A stretch of 64,000 nt of DNA from assembly GCA_039621445.1 (NCBI GenBank), contig CP154955.1, positions 35,036,640-35,100,639 on the forward strand, given 5' to 3'. Positions 47,713 to 57,589 of this stretch are shown here, in pieces. Position numbers and translations under genes: made by a program. The DNA comes from Euglena gracilis (Eukaryota > Euglenida > Euglenophyceae > Euglenales). The stretch's first letter is position 1. The number at the start of each line of letters is the position of its first letter. Under the pieces are notes generated by a model. The model was not told the DNA's origin, made no database searches, and was given only the letters and a program-made list of their open reading frames with translations.

Positions 47713-47882
47713 TCACTGCTGGCTTTGATCGACCTCACACACAAAACACACTTCTTGTTGGATGATGCTTGCAACCACAACAGTCAACCCGCGCTTGTTC
47801 CAACCAATAATCCATCCAGATGGTTTCGATCGATATGAAACCGGCCAATATACACGTGTTTCAGCTTGTGTCATGCAAAAGC
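47713..47882 (-). CDS. Terminal exon of an unrecognised gene
   Basis: On the minus strand an acceptor TTTCTCAG leads into 170 nt open to TGA, entering with two carried bases. The peptide is 55 residues with a conserved-looking core (VYWPVSYRSKPSGWIIGWNK) and no low-complexity sequence. Other exons to the right are not found. The next feature right on the same strand is the pseudogene at 48.5 kb, whose peptide is unrelated. Confidence 0.55.
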
Positions 47883-48021
47883 CTGAGAAACAATGAAGAA
47901 AATGAGGAAGAAAACAACACACAAACATCCCAATTTTCCCCCTAATTTGCCAATGGATGGGTGACCAAATTTGGGGGGGGGTCTTGTCATTCCAAGGGAA
48001 AATGATTCTTAGGAGCTCAAA

Positions 48022-48137
48022 AACTTTGTCCAGGACACCGGTTCGGGCGTGAAGCTGGTGCCTGGGACGCCACGGTTCGGGCTACCGCCCACCCAGGCAC
48101 TGGCTTCACACCCGAACCGGCGTCTTGGACACAGTTC
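48022..48137. repeat. Imperfect palindrome with 45-bp arms
   Basis: The left arm contains CCGGTTCGGGCGTGAAGC and GGTGCCTGGG. The right arm is CCCAGGCACTGGCTTCACAC then CGAACCGGCG. The loop is about 26 bases. A third half copy, CTTCACGCCCAAACCGGCGT, lies at about 48,228. Confidence 0.9.
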
Positions 48138-48523
48138 TTGATAGAGTACTTCTTCTTTGCTTTTCCGACAATGTTTCGTCATGATTTGATGGCGACATAG
48201 ACAAATCTGTCCTTGAAGGGGGAGGGGCTTCACGCCCAAACCGGCGTCCAAGAAAACACAGCCAATTTCGCTCCAAATACTTTCACCCCCCCCCCTCAAA
48301 ATGGCCACCCTCCAGGCACCATGGGACCCTAAAATGGCCACTCTGGAGGCGGGGACACTTTGGGGGGGGGGTCAAATTTTGGCCTTCGGCGCCAAAGGAA
48401 ACGACCACTTTGAGGGGGGTAAAAAAATTGCCAAAACTTTTGGCCACGTTGGGGGGAGGGACACTTTGAGGGGGGGGTGAGGGTACCCATGTTTGGGACA
48501 CTTTTGGGCGATTTTGGTTCGAG

Positions 48524-48874
48524 TTAGTCACCGGTAGAAATTGGCACTTCTGAAGCCACGTTGCCCATCAATCAGAAGGACTTCTCAAGGGCTGCTCTTA
48601 TTTTCAATGATCGTGCATTCCAAAGTTTGACATCTTAAATTGTCAAATCCTGCAGCTCAGGTGCCATGCGACACGCAAATTGAACGCTCTCCACGAGACC
48701 TTTCACCTAGTACCCACAGAACTCAGCCACACAGCACAGCGCTCTGAAAATCGGCAATCGCATTTTCCGACCCGGTTTGTAGATTCCAAATTCCACTGTC
48801 TCACCTGCCATGTTGCCCCTTGATTGAAAGCTCTTCCCAAGGGCTTTCAACAGATGGTCTGAGATTTCAGCCAT
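48524..48874 (-). pseudogene. Pseudogene with an internally repeated motif
   Basis: One minus-strand frame from ATG at 48,874 to TAA at 48,524 (117 codons) reads as protein throughout but contains in-frame TAG, TAA and TGA at codons 56, 80 and 101. Codons 8-25 (LLKALGKSFQSRGNMAGE) are echoed by codons 93-109 (AALEKSF-stop-LMGNVASE), so the ancestral protein held two copies of a short domain. No family is recognised. It could be a relic of a transposon gene. Confidence 0.6.
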
Positions 48875-50129
48875 ATCCACGGTAACATTGGATGATTTCC
48901 CAATACAGTGATATTTTCAACAAAAAAATTCAATTTTTCGGAGAAGATGAAAAAAAAATTGAAATTGCCAGTTTTGCATAGGCACCCCTCCCCCCTTGGA
49001 AAACGAACCTGTGCTTGGAATTAATTTGGAATTAATGAAGCAATTATTAAATTTAAAATAAACAACTAATAATCAAATATTGGGTTCGGTGATCCTTAAT
49101 TTTGTGAGAAAGTCCTAATTTGCCATCCTTGATTTGTGGTGAAAAATCCAAATTTTGGTGTTGGTGTTGGTGATTCCCAAAATGTTGTTTCCCCGCAACC
49201 TGACTCACCCCCATACTTGGCAATTCTATTGTTGTTTTTGTTCAGATTTTTTGTCCTTTTGATGTTCAGGATGTTTTTAATAAATCCACAAGTTTTTTCA
49301 ACCGCCAATCAGTTCCCTCTGCAAAAAGAAAAAATCAAAGAATTACTATTTGTTCATTTTGGATGCTTTCCCCCCCTTTTTTGGCAATTTTCGAAGTTCA
49401 ATACATGTCAAAAGTGTTCAAAATGTGGTTGCCATTCTAAGATTTGCAATGAAAATTTTCTTTGTTTTTTTTGAAAACAAAAAAACCGGGGTTGTTCTAC
49501 CCCCATTTTCCCCCAGTGGTACGCTTCACACTTACCCTAACCGGCCGAGGGAAGGGGGCACACTTGACAGAGCCATGGCTACTGACCATTGGTGGTCGGT
49601 GGTGGTCGGCCCGACCACCAATTTTAAGACCCCCCTCTAAAACAATTTTTAAGCCCCCCCTCCAAGTTTTTTTTTTATTCAAATGTGAAAGAAAATGACC
49701 CAAAATGCCTTCCAAAACCCCCATTCAGGGGTTAATTTGCAGTGGTGCAAGTCAAGGATGGCCGAGACGCGCTCCCTGAAGTCAACCCACGGCCTCCTCT
49801 GGGTCCGGGGGGGGGGGGGCTGCCGCCCCCCAGACCCCCCCGCCCAAAATAACAAAATCTCCTTGTATGTGCAAGGCAAATGGCCAAGTCGCGCTCCCTA
49901 ATGAACGTACGCAAGACAAGGATGGCCCAGACGTGCTCCCTAATGAACCGAGTTGGTCTTCGGCCTCCTCCCAAGCCATGGTTACAAAACAAGCGCCAGG
50001 AGAAGATATTACCCAAATTTTTTTGCAAATTGACCTCCGAATGGGGGTTTTGGAGGCATTTGGGTGGGTTTTGAGTCATTTTCCTTCATATTTGAATGAA
50101 TTTTTTTTGGAGGGGGAGTGGACTTAAAA
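48875..50129. other. Non-coding stretch with tandem-like blocks
   Basis: No gene is seen. Two similar blocks with ACCCAAAATGCC or its inverse and CCCATTCAGGGGTTAATTTGC-type words occur at about 49,690-49,745 and 50,025-50,080, facing each other around a G tract at 49,805. This suggests another fold-back of about 390 bp. Confidence 0.45.
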
Positions 50130-50241
50130 TTGGTGGTTGCTAGCGACTAGTCGCCAGATCACCAATGGTCGCTGGCGACCAGTCGCTAGCGACTGTCCTT
50201 ATCACCAATGGTCACTGGCGACTTGTCGCTAGCGACCACCA
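50130..50241. repeat. Palindromic repeat of GCTAGCGACTAGTCGC words
   Basis: Arms of 28 bases at 50,130-50,157 and 50,214-50,241 are inverted with two mismatches. Between them ATCACCAATGGTC-CTGGCGAC occurs twice in tandem, each followed by TCGCTAGCGAC. Confidence 0.92.
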
Positions 50242-50639
50242 AAAAGTCCATCACCAATTTCTCACTCGGGGCCCGCAAAAGGGTCCAAACTGGGTAGGAT
50301 TTGCCATGTTGTCCGGGTGAGATTTTCGGTCAAAAAATCAATTTTTCGAAAATATCTCGAGAAAAAGTGCAATCTCCGTAAATGTCGGTCCTTTTTTGGC
50401 CCAAACACAGTTCTTGACCGAACTGGCGTCAAAAGTTCAAAATGATCAGTTGACCTGCAGCAAATGTTTGAGGCCTGGCCCAACCCAGCGGCCCGGCCCG
50501 GCCTGACCCGGCCGGTGGCCCGGCGGCCTGGCTCAGTCAAAATGCACGAGCTGAAAAACACTCATTTTCAGCTCAAAAACAGTTTTTGCAGGCCCAGGAA
50601 GCCAAAAAAACATGGCTTGTGTGTACATCCTCGCTTGTG

Positions 50640-51233
50640 CTCATGGCTTGTGCTCATCCTCAACCTAAGAGCTGTTGGCAAAACGTACGGTGAGATCGAG
50701 GCCAAGGAGGTATTTGGTGTGAAGCCATCCAGGGCAACCATCCAGTCCGTCATCAAAAGGTTCAAGGGTCGGCCAGATACCTGCAACAAGGGTGGCCCTA
50801 GGCGCAAGAGCCGTATGCACATTTTTGCCATAATTTAGGTCATTCACATCTTTTTATGGTTACAAAAGGAGGTTGGTACGGCTGGCAATGAAGCACCCAT
50901 TCTGGGGTTGTTAGAAGCTGATGGAAGTCTAACACAAGGAAACCCTTGATGATGATGCCCAACATGCCCGGCCAAGTGGGGCTGTAATTCAGGTATTCCT
51001 GGTTCATTATAACCTTTACTAAAACATGATTTAGATCCCATTCAAACTTCACCAAGATGGGTCTGGTCTCAAGGAAAGTGGTGTTCAAGTCGATGTTGAC
51101 CAAGGCACACCGCTGTCGTCGGTTTGCATTTGCCAAGGCCTACCACAACTGGTCTGTGGCCCAGTGGTCCAAGGTAATCTTTTCTGATGAGAAGATCTTC
51201 CGTGTGGTTCCCAGTGGTAATGTACGAACATTG
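50640..51233 (+). pseudogene. 5' part of a second Tc1 transposase
   Basis: The plus strand encodes the helix-turn-helix (RATIQSVIKRFKGRPDTCNK), then KHPFWG and RPSGAVIQ blocks that match the transposase at 42 kb, then RRFAFAKAYHNWSVAQWSKV and the first catalytic Asp in VIFSDEKIFRVVPSGNVR. Frames change between blocks, partly because small introns seem to be present. The gene stops abruptly after NVR at 51,233, so the second and third catalytic residues are absent. No inverted ends were found. Confidence 0.88.
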
Positions 51234-51255
51234 TAATTGCAATGTACGAACATTG

Positions 51256-51890
51256 CCCCACCACGATGGAATAAGTTTTGTGCCCGTCCGCAAAGCCTGG
51301 TTTCAGCCATTCGACCTCCATCCGGCGAAGCACCTCTCTGCGGTATCCTGTGGTGTACCCCAAGATCACCACATGTTTCCTCTGGAGAAAAATGGGTTGC
51401 GGTCGTCCACCGTGGCAATGACCTTGAGGAGCTCACCGGCCTGCAAAACATTGTTGATGGGCTCCCCAACAAAATTTGCGGCCTTCTTTGCCCTCATCGT
51501 TGTGATGAGAGGGGCCATGAGGTCATTGAAACGTGGAAATTGCCTCCGCGAGGTGGGCACGATGAGGGCATGCGTCAGACACAAAGCTCTGTAGATCCGT
51601 GCCACCGTGTTCACACATGTCTTAAATGACGCAACCGGCATGGATCGAATTCGGCCATTCTTTCCGGCCTTGTAACGCTTTGCCTTCAGACAAGTTTCCA
51701 CGTCTTCCTTGCTGGTGTAAAGTTCCGCAGCATCGACCGTCCACAGTGCCCAACCGACAAAAATTTCGTCCAGAGTGGGATAAGTTTCGCCGTGCTGCTT
51801 GCAAATGTCCATGTATTCCAAAAAGGCCTTCAATGCAGCGTGGTTCTTGGGTGCAATTTTTCTCTTCCGATCACCACGGTTTGAACAGAG
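51256..51890 (-). pseudogene. Tyrosine-recombinase-like gene fragment
   Basis: The minus strand reads a 150-residue N-terminal domain (motifs YPTLDEIFVGW and SFKTCVNTVARIYRA) resembling the SAM-like core-binding domain of tyrosine recombinases. After a frameshift in a T run near 51,375 follows YTTGYRREVLRRMEVEW, which fits the TG-R-x-x-E-L box holding the first catalytic Arg. The C-terminal catalytic H-x-x-R and Tyr are missing because the sequence meets the truncated Tc1 gene at about 51,240. A diverged copy lies at 63,416-64,000. Cryptons and DIRS-type elements carry such enzymes. Confidence 0.6.
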
Positions 51891-52134
51891 CCCAAAAAGG
51901 CATCAACGGTTGCTCTTCCTAAAGACATGGTTGTGCGCAAAACCACCTCAAACTCGTTAACGGGGTTCGGGCATCTGAGCTTCCATCAGGTTAAAACACG
52001 CACTGCGGGGAGTACAGCATGTACATGAAGGATATATATTTTTGGTAATGTTTTTTATTGAAAAAAACGTTCACAATTTCCCACTTGGAAACTGTGAACG
52101 TTAAACGGCTTCCCAATGGGAAACCGTGAACACT

Positions 52135-52180
52135 TTTGGGCGTTCACGGGGACCTCATGAGGTACCCGTGAACGCCCAAA
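52135..52180. repeat. 46-bp near-perfect palindrome
   Basis: TTTGGGCGTTCACGGGGACC with its trailing TCA is followed immediately by its inverse with a single mismatch and no loop. Shorter GTGAACG words flank it. Confidence 0.96.
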
Positions 52181-52295
52181 GTGCACCTGTGAACACTAAA
52201 AATGTCAAAAATAGCGAGGTACGCATTTGCTAAAAAAAAATTGTCTACTTTAGGGTAACCCGTGACTTTGTTAAACGGTTTTTATATCAAGAACT

Positions 52296-52371
52296 GCGTC
52301 TTAAACGTAGACTCTGACCGAAGTCTGCGTTTCGAAATGCAGACTCAGGTCAGAGTCTGCGTTTAAGACGC
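52296..52371. repeat. 76-bp palindrome beside a 0.67-kb inverted-end element
   Basis: GCGTCTTAAACGTAGACTCT faces AGAGTCTGCGTTTAAGACGC, with facing inner GTCTGCGTTT-CGAAATGCAGAC. It is directly followed by a unit bounded by AAGGCTGTGTTTATAAAGCA (52,381) and its inverse ending at 53,046. Confidence 0.93.
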
Positions 52372-52378
52372 ATTTATT

Positions 52379-53046
52379 TAAGGCTGTGTTTATAAAGCAA
52401 CATGGCTGTTTCTCAACCTCGACGACGGACGGCAGACTGACGACAGTTTGGACGAGGCCTCGCTGAATTAGGATCCGCTGTACAGATTTGGGACCGCCGG
52501 AAACCTCGGAATAAGAATATGTGGCCGCCGGGCAGACTTTGGCCGCCGTCTGTGGTCTTCTGAACCAGAATCCTTTCGAAATAGTGGTAACAGTACGGTT
52601 AAACACGGGGAACACTTGAAAGATGACACACGATTTACATCGTCTCCTTTCTTTTGCATTCCCCATTTTGCCTGCTGCACCTTGTATGGTGATATTTTTG
52701 GGGAACCACCCTCTGGGCCGCTTGGGAAAGAAAAAAAAATACCCTCACCCCCCCTCAAAGTGACCCCCCCCTCAGAGTGGCCAAAATTTTTTGGCAAATT
52801 TGTTTCCCCCCCTCAAAGTGGCCATTTTTTCTTGGCGCCGAAGGCGCCAAAGCCCCAGAATTAACCCCCCCAAAGTGTTCCCTCCCCCAAAGTGAGTGTC
52901 CCCTCTCCCAAAGTGGCTGTTTTGGGTTCTGTGGTGCCTGGAGGGCGACCACTTTGAGGTCTGTGTTTCTAAACACAGACTTCGGCATGCCAAATTCTGT
53001 TTTTAGAAACACAGACTTTGGCCAAAGCCATGTTGCTATAAACACA
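52379..53046. repeat. 0.67-kb element with inverted ends
   Basis: TTAAGGCTGTGTTTATA-GCAACATGGCT at the left is matched inversely at 53,015-53,046. Near the right end a smaller facing pair with GTCTGTGTTTCTAAACACAG repeats the theme. The interior has C tracts with CTCAAAGTGG words and a perfect stem TTGGCGCC-GAA-GGCGCCAA at 52,832-52,850. No gene. Confidence 0.75.
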
Positions 53047-53573
53047 GCCTTAGGTTGGAACCAGAGTTCAAACCCGTGAAGGTTGGATGGTTAATCAAAA
53101 AACGGTTAATTGCTTGTGACCCCCGCAGTTTATTGTTCGTTTGTGGGGGGCAATTTACCACGGCCAATCGAAAAACGGTTATTTGCTTGTGACCCACCCC
53201 GCTGATCGCTCTTTTTTGTCGGAAGAAGAAATGTCCTGGGGTTGGGAAAATTTCTTCAAGGACGATGGCAAGGTTGTGTTCAATTACAATGTGGATGAAA
53301 AATTCTTTCAAAAAGCCTTGAATGTAAACTCTTTTTTTGATACCACATTTTCTGGACGCCAAATTTTTGGGACCCTTGGCCTATTGTGGAGTGAGGAAGT
53401 AAGCCAAAAAGGCAAACGACTATTTTTGGAAAAAAATTGATACGGTGGCAGGAACTCGAAATTAATCGAGGGACAAGCACGGTAAATCGAAAACAGGTTA
53501 ATCGACGCCGGAGCCCCAATTAACCATGGTTAATCGCTTGACAAGGAAAATGACGGTTGATTGCCCAGCATTG

Positions 53574-53643
53574 AACCCATTTCCACATGGGAAAACGGGG
53601 GGCGCCTATGGGCGCCCCCCGTTTTCCCACGTGGAAACGGGTT
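53574..53643. repeat. 70-bp palindrome containing CGGGGGGCGCC
   Basis: 33-base arms (53,574-53,606 and 53,611-53,643) match inversely with two mismatches around a 4-base loop. A diverged relative, GAAACGGGGGGCGCCGTAGG, is at about 61,545. Confidence 0.95.
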
Positions 53644-55039
53644 TGACCCGGTTCCACTGATAGAAAACTTTTGGCCATTACTAGGTCCAGCCAAAATTCC
53701 CAACCGTAATTCTAAAAAAACCCAGCAGGGTCCAGCCAAATTCTCCGTAATGTGTTTCCTTGCCGGCAGTACGTTTTGCCCTGTAATCGCTGCAGCTGTG
53801 GCAACCTGTATGCCTAGCAATCCTTCCCCACACCTCAAAACTCCAATACGCTTGCCGCCACTCATCTGTGATTTTAAACAGTCAGCAATTCTGCATCTTA
53901 TCCCTCTTCAGTCAAGGAGATTTTCGTTTTTTGGGGTCACATTCACATACTCTTCTGGAAAAAAAACATTCCCATACCGGACGCCGGGTTTTGAACATAA
54001 CCGGCATCCCTAACCACTTTTTTGGGGACCGGCGTCCGGAAACCCCATGGGGGGGACACCGGTTCTGTCCTGAACCCGGCGTCCCAAACGCCGGTTTAAT
54101 TATGGGGGGGGTCAATTATTGGGGGGTCTCTCAATTATAGGTCGGAGTTCTTCTCGCCGGGAGGCCATTCTCAATTAATTATGGGGGGGAGTCCTGTGGG
54201 AACCCCTTGTTGGGGGCCCTGTACTAAGGCGGGATTCAGGTTGAGGATTTCAAAAAAAGTTCAACCTCAGGGGGAGCACACTGTCGGCCAGCCGTCGGCC
54301 AGCCATGTGACTCACAGGAAAATGATCCGAGCCACAGCCTTGCATTGCAAAAACAATTTCGCCGCCAATCTTCCTTCGAGGTCATGTTCATCGTTGGTGG
54401 AAGCTGCATTTTTGCCCATATGAAGTCATTGTTTGTCAATTTTTGTCAATTTTACCAATTTTGGACTTTTTTGACCAATTTTGACCATTTGAGCCATTTT
54501 TGGGGGTCATTCTACAGTCATTGTGAAGGGTTATTTGCTACATATTATTTGAATGACTAATAAAAAGCTCAGCTAGTGTCCCACTCAGGACTGGGCAAAT
54601 TTCACGGTTTTTCAGAAAATTTTTTTCAGTTTTTCAACAGTTTTTAACAGTTTTTTTCAGAAAATTTCAAAAATTTCAAAATTTTCAATATTCTCATTGA
54701 AAAATGGGAGAATGCAATTCTGCTGGGGACAAAACGTGGAAAAACGAAACTCCCGTCAAGGAAAATTTTGCCATTTTATGCCAAAAAAGGCAAATTTTTG
54801 AAATTATCAAAAAACGCCAACGGGGGGGGGGTTGGCTCCCCCACGCGGTGGGGGGGAGCTGTGCGCACACGGGGGGGGGGGGGAGCGGCCTGGTTGCGGA
54901 TGTAGATGAAGAGGATGGACCATGACTCCGCACGTACCCGGTAAACAGGCTTCTTTTTAAGACCGGGAGGGGGGGAGGGGGTCCCCCCCACCCACCCGGG
55001 GGGGGGGGCCCCATTATCGGGCCCGTTAAAGGCAATCTT

Positions 55040-55130
55040 CAAAAATTTTCGGCGCTTCGGGCCGAAAAGGTATACCCGGCGCCCGGGGGTCCGGCCCCGG
55101 ACCCACCCACCCCCCCTCCCCCAGGGGGGG
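55040..55130 (+). repeat. Repeat paired inversely with 62,857-62,955
   Basis: AATTTTCGGCGCTTCGGGCC, GAAAAGGTATACC and the C-tract block match the inverse of 62,857-62,955. Chance frames in both end in the same peptide, YTFSARSAENF. Confidence 0.85.
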
Positions 55131-55410
55131 TCAGGTGAAGCCTGCTGGGAAACGCTGAAAAGAGATGAAGATTAGCGACCCTGGAACAACAACCCCCCCC
55201 CCCAATCTGGAACCCCCCACGAGGATTACGGTGGAAAGCCATGTGTGCCGGCTGCACCACAGGCGTCCAGCACATAGGGAGGACTCCAGGGGCGTACTGC
55301 CACTGCCAGCCCAAAATAAATAAACATTAGGAACAGGCACCCAGCGCAGATGGAAGTGGGCGAGTAAAATCATAAAAATGATGACCGATGACGCCCGTGA
55401 GAGCCCATTA

Positions 55411-56652
55411 CAGGGGGTAGCTTTAAATCGTTCGACACTTAATTCGGTTTGACATTTAACTCGGTCTGGATTAAATCGGATTTAATCCAGCGAGGTTCGG
55501 GTGTCAGACCGGATTTAATTCAGCGAGTTAAACCGCTATGGAGGATATTCCTAATTGGTGAATGCACAGAAGGACAGTTTGGAGTAAGGTACCATATTCC
55601 TTCCGTTTATCACTGGCATTCATTCTTTCTCCAGAGAAGACTCCAGAGAGGAGAAAGATTTCAAAGCAGTTGTCGAGGCGGAAGATATGCTAGAAAACAG
55701 GTTGACTTCCTCCCAAATTTCTCCCCTCGTTGCCTTCTCACTCAGGAAATCCAAGAAACAAAAGGTGAACAAGCAGTGGGCCTCCTGCTGATCACCTTGC
55801 GGTTGGAGGTGTGATTCCTGTGTTGTTCCCCTGTGTTGTTCTGCGGTGTTTCCAAACATTCTAAAAGATTTTTATGTTGTCAAGATGTCTGAATGCATCT
55901 GCAACGTCATTTAGCAACATTTGTCTGTGGCTGTCATCACAATCGTTTTTTTCAAGGACAATCTTCCAGCAAATCCCATATACGTTTTCTTCTGCATTTT
56001 TTTCATGTGACATCATTCAGTCGACATTTGCACATATCATGCATCACAATTCAACTCAGCAGCATTCTAATTAGCATTCCTTCCACCTTCCATCTTCTTC
56101 AGGAGAGTTGAGAAAGAAGGGGACGAACGAAGATGAAGTCGTTTTTAACTGTTGCAGTTTTTGTAATATAGCGCCGTTTGTTTCAGTTTCAGTGGGTTGT
56201 GTTTTTGCTCAAACTTGTTTTAATTTGCTGTGAACCTCCTTTTGGTGTTTGGCAAAATGTTGTTTCAGGCGGGCTTTGTTCAGGCTGGCTCGTTGTTTTT
56301 TGTTTTGGCCTTGGGCGCACCGTGGGTAAATATTTAAATTCCGCAGAAAAATTACACACCCCGCCCTGCAAATTAATTCCTTCAGCTTTTTTTTTGCAAT
56401 TTTTCATTTTTTCTGTGGATTCCAGTTTTTTTTTGACAAAACTGTTTTTCCCGTTCCAGTCGGGACCAAATACTCCCGTCCGTTCTTCCGAAAAGAGTTA
56501 CAAAAGAAACAACGTCGGCTCCGTGACATTTTTGAGACTTCCTTGGCCCGGACCGAATTTAATCCGCCGAGGTTTGGTGCCGAAACCGAATTTAATCCGG
56601 GCGCCTTTAATCCCTACGTATTAAGCACCCGGCGCCTTTAAACTACCCCCTG
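55411..56652. mobile_element. 1.24-kb TA-flanked element with CAGGGGGTAG ends
   Basis: TA|CAGGGGGTAG at the left is matched by CTACCCCCTG|TA at the right. The subterminal regions share TTTAAA, TTAATTCGG and GGATTAAAT words in facing and direct repeats. TA flanks suggest a Tc1/mariner-type target site. The interior shows minus-strand protein-like stretches rather than a recognisable transposase. Confidence 0.8.
55620..56030 (-). CDS. Candidate exons inside the TA-flanked element
   Basis: About 56,030-55,880 encodes VYGICWKIVLEKNDCDDSHR and more. About 55,745-55,620 encodes EKATRGEIWEEVNLFSSISS and ends at a stop. Composition is protein-like but the join is unproved. This could be a captured host fragment or a remnant of the element's own gene. 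Confidence 0.35.
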
Positions 56653-57057
56653 TATGACCCCGGATAGCCATGACGCCCCAGTATCACCATGCAGACCCCT
56701 GCCCCAGATCAGCACGGATGGTCACCCACATTGGCCCCAAACCCCCGAGCAATCGCCAGCCATGATCAAACCGGCTGCCTGAACACAACCCCTGCAGTGC
56801 AAGGGGCAGGGGCTGTCCTTCGACAGCGCAGGCCCAGCGCCAAGCGTCTCTGCAAAAGGCATCTGCTTATACAGACCTGGCTGGGAGCAACACGGATTGA
56901 GCGGGCTGGGTGACGGGGGTCCCCGTGACCTTATTATTTGATGTCATCTCTGCACAGTGCAACGCCTTCCCTGGGGGGGGGGGGCATTACAATTTGGGGT
57001 CACTACACTTTTTGAAACCGATCAGTGAATTTTTTTTGGGAGGAGCTGAACAAACCA

Positions 57058-57365
57058 TCACACAAACCGCACAGAACCCCTCAACAGATGTCTGACCGCC
57101 AGACGCTCGTCGAGGATGTCCTGCTGAACCACATTGGAAGACTGGCTGACCTCCTGAGCACAGTCCTGGGGACCGTCGTCCATGTCGGTGTAGCACAGGT
57201 ACGTCAGCGTCTGCCTCAGCACCGGCGCCGGGGACGTCATCTTCTGCCTCAGGGCCAGCGGCAGGAAGGTAGATGACATCTGGGGTGGCCAGCAGGGTGC
57301 AGTCGACGTCCGCTGGTACCCTCTCCAACGCCGACACCCAGCTGCTCACCAACCAGGAGGGCAGG
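57058..57365 (-). CDS. Candidate exon(s), GC-rich third positions, unrecognised
   Basis: Two minus-strand stretches with almost all G/C third positions abut at about 57,277: WVSALERVPADVDCTLLATP first, then SSTFLPLALRQKMTSPAPVL continuing to about 57,065. They are in different frames, so there is either a very small intron or a frameshift. I do not recognise the product. It may be the 3' part of the pogo-type transposase next door or a host gene. Confidence 0.4.
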
Positions 57366-57589
57366 CGCGGATGTTGGTGGCAAAGGGCCGGTCACTCGGG
57401 GGGGGGGGGTCTGAGATCGCCACGTATATCCCCAGTTTTTTAAAACCCAGTCAGTCACTCATTTTCATAAAAACCAGCCAGTCACTACCCCATCAAAACC
57501 AGCCACCTGGGGGCGGGGTCTTCAACAAATGCCTGAACGGGACCACCGAAATGGCAAAACCGTGGTGGATGGATGATGGCGGATGACAA

